From positions 1 through 64,000 of the forward strand of contig JAETNR010000021.1 in the NCBI GenBank assembly GCA_021772055.1: a stretch of DNA of 64,000 nt. The letters run 5' to 3'. Below the pieces are notes generated by a model. It was not told the DNA's origin. It searched no databases and saw only the letters and a list, made by a program, of their open reading frames with translations. The position numbers were made by a program, and so were the translations under genes. Positions 1 through 7,017 of the stretch are shown here, piece by piece. The DNA is from Blautia sp. GTDB taxonomy: Bacteria; Bacillota; Clostridia; Lachnospirales; Lachnospiraceae. Position 1 is the stretch's first letter; each line of letters begins with the position of its first letter.

Positions 1-1569
1 CCAGATGGAGACGGACAGAAATTTGACTCTTTCGACACGCCATTATCAGGTGAGAATGGGACGGTAATACTTTACGGAAGATGGGAAAAGGAAAGTGAAA
101 CAGAAGAAAGCGGACTGCAGACGGAAGAGAATGGGAATACGGCTGAGGAGATAACGGATGAAGCGGCTGCAGAGGATGCAGGCATAGCTGAATTTACGAT
201 CAGTGGGCCGATGGAAGTTGAGGTCGGAGACAGTATTACCTTGACAAGCAATCAATCTGGGTGGCGGTACAGTAATCATAGTTGGGAATCCAGCGACAGC
301 AGCCGTGCTGCTGTAGAAGGAAATGGAGCCAAAGCCACTGTGACCGGAATGACAGCAAGTACTACAGCTATAATCACACATTATTACACATACAGTGGGC
401 AGAAATATAGTGAAAGCTATGAGGTAACCGTAACCGGCGGCGGTGAGGAAGGAGCACAGGTTTATTACCTGAAGACACCTACCAGCAATCCTGATAGTAA
501 TGAAACGAATCAGTGGGGAGCCAATGTGGGCACAGCTAAGGTCAATACGGATGGGGCTATTTGGACAAATAACAGAAATATTTTTAGCCCATCAGCCTAT
601 GTCATTTCGTGGCCGGATGGGACAGCACATCATAATGGCGCATCCTGGCTGATGCCAAAAGGAACATATGAGAACCACTACCGGGCAATCTATGATGCAT
701 ACAAAGCCAAGCTGGAGCAAGAATTAGGTGTAACACTGGAATATGCGGACATTGAAGCTATTTATCTGACACCTTATAAAATTTCCAGAAATAACAGTAC
801 AAATCCTGATAAACATATCGACTGTACGATCAGCGTAAAAACAAAAAGTGTTTTCGCGGCAGTATTCTGGGTGACGGATCCGGATGGAACAGTAAGACAG
901 GTGGATGCAAAAAACTATAAAAGCGGCGCAGAGGTACAAAAAACAACAGTATCTGTGGAACAGAGCAAGACAGTGAATGGCGTTACTTATGTGTTTGATG
1001 GCTGGTATAACGAAGCCGGAGAAAAAGTATCTGAGGAAAGATGGCCGTACACGCCAGATGAAACAGAACTGTCTGACGGAACTGTGAATTTTTATGCAAA
1101 GTATATTCCGCAAAACGTTTCTGTGGAGGTGAGCAAGAACGTTACGGGCGGGCTGGGTGACCGTACAAAAGATTTCGGCTTTGAGGTTACGGTAACCGGC
1201 AGCGGCAGTGATCTGAAATTTAAGATTGGTGATACGGAGTACACAGGAGCTGCAGACTTTACTTTGCGGGATGGACAGGCAGTAACGCTGAGCGTTCCCG
1301 CCGGTGCAGAGGTGATTGTTACAGAGGCCGATTATACTTCGGAGAAATACACAACCTCATATGCGGTAAACGGCAGCAGTCCGATAGTGGGAAATGCAGC
1401 CGCCATTGACAGTGTGAGTGCAGATGGAGGCAGAATATCTTTTATAAATCATAAGGACGTGATTCCTGACACCGGATTACGCCTGAGGAGCATGCCATAT
1501 ATTCTGATGTTTATCTTTGCTGCTGTGGGTGGATTCTTGCTGATCAGCAGGAGAAAACACCGTATCTGA
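1..1569 (+). CDS. Sortase-anchored pilus adhesin or large surface protein, 3' part (5' end outside window)
   Basis: The frame is open from base 1 to the stop at 1567-1569, so the gene begins upstream and 522 residues are visible. The first residues end an InlB-type (Listeria-Bacteroides) repeat (LYGRWEK), followed by an acidic Glu/Thr linker, a Big2-like Ig segment, a unique region, a second FDGWY-type repeat near residues 325-360, and a DUF7601-like beta domain starting VSVEVSKNVTGGLGDR. The C-terminus is a cell-wall sorting signal: IPDTG, hydrophobic stretch, then SRRKHRI. The position at the head of a pilin/sortase operon suggests a tip or ancillary pilin exposed on the cell surface. The ligand is unknown. 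The IPDTG motif resembles the IDTG of the major pilin, which suggests the same class B sortase handles both. Confidence 0.8.
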   Translation, partial: PDGDGQKFDSFDTPLSGENGTVILYGRWEKESETEESGLQTEENGNTAEEITDEAAAEDAGIAEFTISGPMEVEVGDSITLTSNQSGWRYSNHSWESSDSSRAAVEGNGAKATVTGMTASTTAIITHYYTYSGQKYSESYEVTVTGGGEEGAQVYYLKTPTSNPDSNETNQWGANVGTAKVNTDGAIWTNNRNIFSPSAYVISWPDGTAHHNGASWLMPKGTYENHYRAIYDAYKAKLEQELGVTLEYADIEAIYLTPYKISRNNSTNPDKHIDCTISVKTKSVFAAVFWVTDPDGTVRQVDAKNYKSGAEVQKTTVSVEQSKTVNGVTYVFDGWYNEAGEKVSEERWPYTPDETELSDGTVNFYAKYIPQNVSVEVSKNVTGGLGDRTKDFGFEVTVTGSGSDLKFKIGDTEYTGAADFTLRDGQAVTLSVPAGAEVIVTEADYTSEKYTTSYAVNGSSPIVGNAAAIDSVSADGGRISFINHKDVIPDTGLRLRSMPYILMFIFAAVGGFLLISRRKHRI

Positions 1570-1583
1570 CGGATGGGGGAACA

Positions 1584-1976
1584 ATGGCGGAGAAATATAC
1601 GAAACAACAAAAAAGAAAGAGCCGCAAAAGTCCAAAGCCACAGAGACGAAGCAGGCAGGGCTGGGAGAACAAAAAGGAAATTTTTGAAAATGAGGAGCTG
1701 TTGGAATGGCTTCAGACAGTAAGATTCCGGAAGGTTTTTCTTGGCGGCCTGGATGAAAGGGATGTCTGGAAAAAAATCCAGGAGCTTAACGGTTTCTATG
1801 AAGCTGTAGTCAGGGACGAACGGGCAAGATACGACGCGATTATTGAAGAACATAAAAAAGCCTGTAATGCGGTGGTTCGCAAATATAAGCTGGAATTGTA
1901 CGAAATGGAGAAAGCCGAGTACGGTGATAAAGCGGAAAAATCAGGCGAAAGCTTTGGTAAAGGGGTGGGAAGGTAA
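1584..1976 (+). CDS. Unknown basic protein in the pilus operon
   Basis: This 130-aa protein starts at ATG 1584 behind a GGGGGA site and its stop overlaps the ATG of the next gene (TAATG at 1974-1978). The first 30 residues are very basic (Lys/Arg/Gln rich, no signal peptide), followed by a predicted mostly helical region with FLGGLDERDVWKKIQELN and a charged, probably coiled-coil tail. I do not recognise the family. Tight coupling to the signal-peptidase-like gene and its place between two pilus genes suggest a cytoplasmic or membrane-associated helper of pilus assembly, but that is inference only. Confidence 0.7.
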   Translation: MAEKYTKQQKRKSRKSPKPQRRSRQGWENKKEIFENEELLEWLQTVRFRKVFLGGLDERDVWKKIQELNGFYEAVVRDERARYDAIIEEHKKACNAVVRKYKLELYEMEKAEYGDKAEKSGESFGKGVGR

Positions 1977-2521
1977 TGCAGAAGGAAGAATTTGCTGCCT
2001 GCTCTGAAACCATTAAAAAACGGCGCAATCGTCTGGAAATAAAAAAAGAATATATCCGGCTGCTGGTACGGATAGGGATACTGACAGCGTTTGCATGGTT
2101 TTTGTGTTCTAAGATTTTTCTGTTCTGCCAGGCACCGGACAATGAGATGTTTCCGGCTGTGAAAAGCGGGGATTTACTGATTGGGTTCCGCCTGCAGAAA
2201 GATTTTATGAAAAACGATGTTGTGGTTTATGAAATAAACGGAGAAATGCGTGCAGGGCGGATTCTCGGACGGGAAACGGATATTATTACACTGGATGAGT
2301 CCGGAACACTGCTGGTAAATGGAACTGCACAGAGCGGGGAGATCCTTTTTCCTACTTATGCAAAGGAAGCCTTGGAATATCCTTATACAGTGCCCAAAGA
2401 GTGTGTATTCATTCTGGGAGATTACCGTACGCAGGCAGAAGACAGCAGGGATTTCGGCTGCATCAATGTGAAGGATGTGAAGGCAAAAGTGATCACTATT
2501 CTCCGCAGACGGGTTTTATAA
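1976..2521 (+). CDS. Signal-peptidase-I-like protein lacking the Ser/Lys dyad (SipA-type pilus factor)
   Basis: This 181-aa S26-family protein has one N-terminal membrane segment (about residues 29-52) and the signal peptidase boxes: box C NDVVVY, and box E GDYRTQAEDSRDFG. In box B the usual Ser-Met-x-Pro reads E57-M-F-P, and in box D the usual Lys-Arg-x-x-Gly reads G94-R-I-L-G. Both catalytic residues are therefore replaced (Ser to Glu, Lys to Gly). Streptococcal SipA/LepA pilus proteins also lack the dyad and act as assembly factors rather than proteases. It lies directly before the major pilin and sortase. A true peptidase function is unlikely. Translation is probably coupled to the preceding gene through the TAATG overlap. 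Confidence 0.85.
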   Translation: MQKEEFAACSETIKKRRNRLEIKKEYIRLLVRIGILTAFAWFLCSKIFLFCQAPDNEMFPAVKSGDLLIGFRLQKDFMKNDVVVYEINGEMRAGRILGRETDIITLDESGTLLVNGTAQSGEILFPTYAKEALEYPYTVPKECVFILGDYRTQAEDSRDFGCINVKDVKAKVITILRRRVL

Positions 2522-2597
2522 CCCATAAAAACAGGATAAGCTGCTTTGAAAAAGAGCTTATAAAATAAATAATTATCAAACAGGAGGAATTTAAGTT

Positions 2598-3581
2598 ATG
2601 AGAAAAGTCAGGAAGCTGCTTGTTGGTGTACTCGCATGTGTTATGATGCTTTGCATGAGTACTGCAGCGTTTGCAGAGGAGACGGGGTATCAGGACGCAG
2701 CAACAGTTACGATTAACAAGCTGTACAAGTTAGTAGGAGATGGAAGCTCTCCGGCAGAGGCATTTCACTTTACAGTGGAGAAAACGAATGTTTCGGATTC
2801 AGCTATTACAGATCCGGGAGAAATGCCGAATATTACAGTTGGCGACATCAGTTATGCACAAGGCGCGGCTAAGGCTGATGGAGCACAGGGAAGCACAGTC
2901 ATTACATTGCCGGAAGTGTCAGCGTTTCCGGGCGTAGGTGTTTATACATATACGATTAGAGAAACTGCTGGTACAACGGCAGGCGTTACTTATGATTCTG
3001 CACCGGTTACTTTGGTAATTACTGTAGTGAACGACAATGGTACATTGAAGAGAGCGGTTGGTCTTAAAAAAGGTGATAGTAAGCTGTACGATGAAGATGC
3101 TGCTTTTACAAACACCTATTCTGCAGGAAAACTGAATGTTACCAAAACCGTTGAAGGTAATCTGGGTGACAGAAATAAATACTTTGATTTCCAGGTTACG
3201 CTCACAGGTGTAGCGGGGAAAACTTACGGTGAATCTTATGTGATATCAGGCGGCAGCACTTCTAATCCAACAACGGTCACGGTGGATGGAACAGCGAATA
3301 TTCAGCTGAAACATGGCGATACAGTCACAATTGAAAACCTTCCGTATGATGTGACATACACAGTAACTGAGACAGCTGCGGAAGGTTATACAACGGAAAA
3401 AACCGGCGATAGTGGAACCATCAATGGAGCATCCGCTACAGCAGCCTTCACAAATACGAAAACCGGAACAATTGATACAGGTGTCAACCTTGACAGCCTT
3501 CCATACATCTTAGTATTTGCAGGTGTTATCGTGGTGGGAGCAATTGCACTGATTTCCAGAAAACGCAGATTTCAGGATTGA
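2598..3581 (+). CDS. Major pilin, FctA-like, with isopeptide domains
   Basis: This 327-aa protein starts at ATG 2598 after AGGAGGA. It has a Sec signal peptide ending at AFA-EE (about residue 27), a pilin domain of the streptococcal isopeptide type (Lys in TVTINKLYK, Glu in YTIRETAG, closing AFTNTY), and a second DUF7601-like domain (LNVTKTVEGNLGDRNKYFDF to AAFTNTK). The Lys, Glu and Asn pattern is that of domains that form internal Lys-Asn isopeptide bonds. The C-terminus carries a noncanonical sorting motif, TIDTGVNLDSLPY, then a membrane segment and SRKRRFQD. It should be polymerised into the pilus shaft by the class B sortase encoded next. Confidence 0.87.
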   Translation: MRKVRKLLVGVLACVMMLCMSTAAFAEETGYQDAATVTINKLYKLVGDGSSPAEAFHFTVEKTNVSDSAITDPGEMPNITVGDISYAQGAAKADGAQGSTVITLPEVSAFPGVGVYTYTIRETAGTTAGVTYDSAPVTLVITVVNDNGTLKRAVGLKKGDSKLYDEDAAFTNTYSAGKLNVTKTVEGNLGDRNKYFDFQVTLTGVAGKTYGESYVISGGSTSNPTTVTVDGTANIQLKHGDTVTIENLPYDVTYTVTETAAEGYTTEKTGDSGTINGASATAAFTNTKTGTIDTGVNLDSLPYILVFAGVIVVGAIALISRKRRFQD

Positions 3582-3615
3582 TCAGCAGTGAAAAGCACAG
3601 AAGGGAGGAGGCAGC

Positions 3616-4389
3616 ATGAAAGGTTCTGAAATATTCCTGCGGGCAGCCAATTCCCTCATAAGTGCAGCAGCTGCATTGTTTCTGTTGGCAGCAGGAACCT
3701 ATTCAGCATATGCGCTGTGGGATAACGGGCAGGTATATGCTGCTGTGGATGATGCACAGTCAGAACTTTTGCGCTTAAAGCCACAGGCGGCTAAGGAGGG
3801 TGACGGGGCTTCCTTTGAGGAGCTGCGGGCAATCAATCCGGATGTGTGTGCCTGGCTGACTTTGGATAATACAGAGATCGATTATCCTGTTTTGCAGGGG
3901 GAAGATAATCTGAGTTATATCAATACGGATGTATACGGCGATTTTGCACTGTCAGGAAGTATCTTTCTGGATTCCGGCTGTGATAACAGCTTTCACGGGA
4001 ATTATTCCCTGCTGTATGGACATCACATGGCGAACCACAAAATGTTTGGTGATCTGGATCTGTATGAGAACCGGAAATTCTTTCAGAAGAACAGGACGGG
4101 TACGCTTGTTTTGCCGGATCGGTCTTACAGACTTGAGATTTTTGCCTGCCTGAAGGTGGCTGCGTCTGAGGAAACTATTTTTGTGCCCCAGAAGTGGCAG
4201 ACAGATACGGCAGGGCTTCTGGACTTTGCAAAAAAGAATGCAGTGCATCTGCACTCCGATATCATGGATAAGATCGGAACTTCTGAGGGTTATTCGCAAA
4301 TTCTGGCAATGTCAACCTGTTCTTCTGATTTTACAGATGCAAGGACAATTATTCTGGCGGTAATGAAGCCTTATTCGCCGGAGGAGTAA
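3616..4389 (+). CDS. Class B (pilus-type SrtC2-like) sortase
   Basis: This 257-aa protein starts at ATG 3616 after GGGAGGAGG. It has an N-terminal membrane anchor (about residues 10-35) and a sortase B catalytic domain (from about residue 70, FEELRAINPDVCAWLTLDNT). The catalytic His is in LLYGHHM, the Cys in AMSTCSSDF and the Arg in DARTI. Class B sortases in FCT-type loci polymerise FctA-like pilins. This gene sits between the major pilin and the presumed anchor pilin, so it is the likely pilus polymerase. No housekeeping class A sortase is visible here; one elsewhere would be needed to attach the anchor pilin. Confidence 0.88.
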   Translation: MKGSEIFLRAANSLISAAAALFLLAAGTYSAYALWDNGQVYAAVDDAQSELLRLKPQAAKEGDGASFEELRAINPDVCAWLTLDNTEIDYPVLQGEDNLSYINTDVYGDFALSGSIFLDSGCDNSFHGNYSLLYGHHMANHKMFGDLDLYENRKFFQKNRTGTLVLPDRSYRLEIFACLKVAASEETIFVPQKWQTDTAGLLDFAKKNAVHLHSDIMDKIGTSEGYSQILAMSTCSSDFTDARTIILAVMKPYSPEE

Positions 4390-4402
4390 GGAGGAGATAA
4401 AA

Positions 4403-5038
4403 ACGAGTATAAAAAAAATTCCGGCAGTGCTCCTGCTTGCGATTCTTTGCCTGACAGCTTTTCGTGTTTCGGCTTTTGCAGCTGAAACTGCAGAAGTAAG
4501 AATACCTGTCAGGGTGGAACTGGCAGGCGGAAAGCCTTCTGCGGAGGAAACTTATACAGTTGTGCTTCAGGCGGTGGGCGAGGCGCCGCTTCCGTCAGAA
4601 AGCACGCTGGAAATTACAGGAAGTGGAAGGGCATCCTTCCCGGCCATCTGCTATACAGAACCCGGCGTGTACTGCTATACCATTACACAGCAGCCGGGCA
4701 GCGACAAAAAGGGGCATTATGATAATACGGTCTATTATGTAAAAGTGACTGTAACCAACGGGGAATCCGGCGGTCTTGAGACGGTCATTGCAGCCCATAC
4801 GGATGCAGAGATGGTAAGTGAGAAGCGGGAGATCGCTTTTACAAACACTTATGATATTGAGAAGATGCCTACCGTTACGCCTACGGCATCACCCACTGGT
4901 GGGGAAGCTGCAAAAAAGACGGATTCTGCACCAAAGACCGGAGATGACACGAATATCCTGATGTGGATATGCCTGCTTGCCCTTTCCGGATGGATCCTGT
5001 TCGCATTGCCGGCAGGACGTATAAGATGCCGGAAATAA
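4403..5038 (+). CDS. Minor/anchor pilin, FctB-like, with probable ACG start
   Basis: A strong AAGGAGGAG site (4388-4396) is followed 6 nt later by ACG-AGT-ATA, where ATG would give MSIKKIPAVLLLAIL, a normal signal peptide. The first standard start is GTG 4427, which would cut off the basic signal-peptide head. I therefore place the start at ACG 4403, as either a rare start codon or a start-loss mutation. The mature protein has one isopeptide-type pilin domain (YTVVLQAVGE to AFTNTYD), a Pro/Thr linker (PTVTPTASPTGG) and a canonical-looking sorting signal APKTGDDTN, a membrane segment and a basic tail. This layout fits the pilus base subunit joined to peptidoglycan. It is the last gene of the operon. 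Confidence 0.75.
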   Translation, partial: TSIKKIPAVLLLAILCLTAFRVSAFAAETAEVRIPVRVELAGGKPSAEETYTVVLQAVGEAPLPSESTLEITGSGRASFPAICYTEPGVYCYTITQQPGSDKKGHYDNTVYYVKVTVTNGESGGLETVIAAHTDAEMVSEKREIAFTNTYDIEKMPTVTPTASPTGGEAAKKTDSAPKTGDDTNILMWICLLALSGWILFALPAGRIRCRK

Positions 5039-5051
5039 AAAATAATCGTAG

Positions 5052-5100
5052 AGGGAGTGCTGTTTTGCGGCTGGATGATAGCCGTAGGGCGGCACTCCCT
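5052..5100 (+). terminator. Terminator of the pilus operon
   Basis: Inverted repeat AGGGAGTGC (5052-5060) and GCACTCCCT (5092-5100), with a smaller hairpin in the loop (GGCT/AGCC), 13 nt after the anchor pilin stop. The following T content is weak (TTGGTTGTG). Confidence 0.55.
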
Positions 5101-5391
5101 TTGGTTGTGAACAATGTTAGCTTGGAGCAGTAAGACAGTTATGTGTCCATTATTGTTTTCTTAATGGAAGGCTAGGCTTTAAACGCTGCCATTGACTGCT
5201 TCGTGTTCAATGTGTTAGACTTATAAGTAAATATCAGAAAAATAATAACGCAAAAGTACACCAACATATTTTATGGCACGTTGGTGCCTTTTACAAGGAT
5301 TTTTAACACATATTATTATGATAGATGTATTTAGATCGTGTTTTAAGCGATAATGAAGGTGATAAATAAAAAAATCCAGGAACTGTATTAT
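5101..5391. other. AT-rich intergenic region with one hairpin
   Basis: No gene is supported in this stretch. A small hairpin CACCAAC (5259-5265) with GTTGGTG (5280-5286), followed by CCTTTTAC, could be a weak terminator. Base composition shifts to AT-rich here and stays so through the next gene. An ATG at 5353 is in frame with the glycosylase gene but lacks a ribosome site. Confidence 0.4.
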
Positions 5392-6111
5392 ATGAACAAC
5401 AAATTTACGTTTGCCGAACAAATATTACAATTTAACGATAGCCTTTCGCGAAAAGCGTTTGAGTTACCTAATGGATTTAAAGTAATCAATCCATTTTCTG
5501 GAGACAATAAAGAACAAGTTTGGAAAATAACACGGGTATTTTATAAAAAATATTATAATGACACTCAGACGCGTCGCCTAATTTTAGGAAGTTCCCCTGC
5601 GCGCCGAGGTTCCGCTGTCCTTGGCATTCCGTTTGAAGATGCCAAGCATATCCAAACAGAAACAGGAATTTTTATTGACAAATTTTGCATCAATAAATCT
5701 TCATCAGAATTTTTATTTGATGTTATTAATAAATACGGGGGCTGCAAAAGATTTTATAATGATTTTTATTTGAATTTTGTTTGCCCTCTTGGGATAGTGA
5801 GAACAAATTCAAAGGGTAATGAAATAAATTGTAATTATTACGAAAATAAAGAACTACAAAGAGCCTTGTATCCTTTTATAGTTAACACAATATGCAGACA
5901 AATTGACTTCGGCATTGATACTTCGATATGTTACTGTATTGGAAGTGGAGAAAATTATAAGTTTTTATTAAAACTTAATAGAGAGCATAATTTCTTTAAA
6001 GAAATCGTACCATTAGAACATCCTCGCTTTATTATGCAGTATAATTCAAAACACAAAAATGAATACATCGAGAAATATCTTAATGCTCTATGTAATTCTG
6101 ATCAACAGTGA
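5392..6111 (+). CDS. SMUG2/DUF4918-type uracil-DNA glycosylase family protein
   Basis: I recognise this 239-aa protein as the DUF4918 (SMUG2) family from FAEQILQFN near the start, the loop GSSPARRGSAVLGIPFEDAKH (GINPSRHG-like in relatives), GGCKRFYNDFYL, and the late LEHPRFIMQY, where the His-Pro probably matches the glycosylase active-site motif. Such enzymes remove uracil-type bases from DNA. ATG 5392 is chosen because AGGA lies 10 nt upstream and homologues begin just before FAEQIL; an in-frame ATG at 5353 would add 13 residues. The gene is much more AT-rich and richer in Asn, Lys and Ile codons than its neighbours, which suggests recent horizontal transfer. Confidence 0.75.
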   Translation: MNNKFTFAEQILQFNDSLSRKAFELPNGFKVINPFSGDNKEQVWKITRVFYKKYYNDTQTRRLILGSSPARRGSAVLGIPFEDAKHIQTETGIFIDKFCINKSSSEFLFDVINKYGGCKRFYNDFYLNFVCPLGIVRTNSKGNEINCNYYENKELQRALYPFIVNTICRQIDFGIDTSICYCIGSGENYKFLLKLNREHNFFKEIVPLEHPRFIMQYNSKHKNEYIEKYLNALCNSDQQ

Positions 6112-6159
6112 ATAAGAAAAAACAGTAAGTTGTGTAAATAAATTTGAGGAGTCCTGCTT

Positions 6160-6930
6160 ATGATTTTGGAAGAATTTGATGCATCAAAAACAGCGGTAAT
6201 TAATCCATGGAATATTATAGAACCTGTAGAGGGAATGCCGGAAGCTGCAATCGCATGTTATGCCTGTACTACCTTTGAGAGAATCGTTGATGAACTGGAA
6301 GCAGATGTAATTGCACAAACCAGTACTGCAAATGGGATGAAGCCGATTTACAAAGCAAGATATAAGGATACGGACGCTGCACTTTTTATGATTGATGTGG
6401 GAGCGCCCATGAGTGCCGGAATGCTTGAGGATGTGTACCAGATGGGTGTACAGAAAGTAATTGTTTTTGGAACATGCGGGGTCTTGGACAGCAAAATAGA
6501 GGACTGCTCCATTATTATTCCTGACACTGCCATACGGGATGAGGGAACCAGTTATCACTATGCAGAAGCGGCAGAAGAAATCCGTGTAAATGATAAATAT
6601 ATCAATATATTGAAAGACTTATTGGATGAGCTTCAGGTGAAATATACTGTGGGAAAGGTCTGGACAACGGATGCTTTTTACAGAGAAACGAAGGATAAGG
6701 TAAATCGCAGAAAAGCCCAGGGATGCATATGCGTTGATATGGAATGCTCTGCAAATGCGGCAGTGGCACAATTTCGCGGAAAAGATCTGATCCAGTTTTT
6801 CTATGCGGCAGATAATCTGGATTCGGAAGAGTGGGATGTCCGCAGTTTAAGCAATAACGACAGGCTGGAGGAAAAAGACAGAATTGCAGCAGTCGCATTG
6901 GAACTGGCAAGAAGGATCAGTTTGGGATAG
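6160..6930 (+). CDS. Nucleoside phosphorylase (PNP/UDP family, uridine-phosphorylase-like)
   Basis: This 256-aa protein has the PNP_UDP_1 fold motifs: VIVFGTCGVLD (phosphate/nucleoside pocket), IPDTAIRDEGTSYHY, and GCICVDMECSA, whose Met-Glu binds ribose. Family members split nucleosides with phosphate to give a free base and ribose 1-phosphate. The exact base preference cannot be read from the sequence, though the EGTSYHY segment is typical of uridine-phosphorylase-like members. ATG 6160 follows TTTGAGGAG. The gene appears monocistronic, with its own terminator at 6953. Its base composition matches the rest of the window, unlike the gene before it. Confidence 0.85.
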   Translation: MILEEFDASKTAVINPWNIIEPVEGMPEAAIACYACTTFERIVDELEADVIAQTSTANGMKPIYKARYKDTDAALFMIDVGAPMSAGMLEDVYQMGVQKVIVFGTCGVLDSKIEDCSIIIPDTAIRDEGTSYHYAEAAEEIRVNDKYINILKDLLDELQVKYTVGKVWTTDAFYRETKDKVNRRKAQGCICVDMECSANAAVAQFRGKDLIQFFYAADNLDSEEWDVRSLSNNDRLEEKDRIAAVALELARRISLG

Positions 6931-6952
6931 TTATTTAGAATCTATAACAAAA

Positions 6953-6987
6953 ACACCAAATGACACGACAAGTCATTTGGTGTTTCT
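6953..6987 (+). terminator. Intrinsic terminator after the nucleoside phosphorylase
   Basis: Perfect 12-bp stem ACACCAAATGAC (6953-6964) and GTCATTTGGTGT (6972-6983), followed by TTCTTTA. It can also serve the GH4 gene on the opposite strand. Confidence 0.85.
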
Positions 6988-7017
6988 TTAATCAGGCGCA
7001 ATCTTTCATAGATTCGT

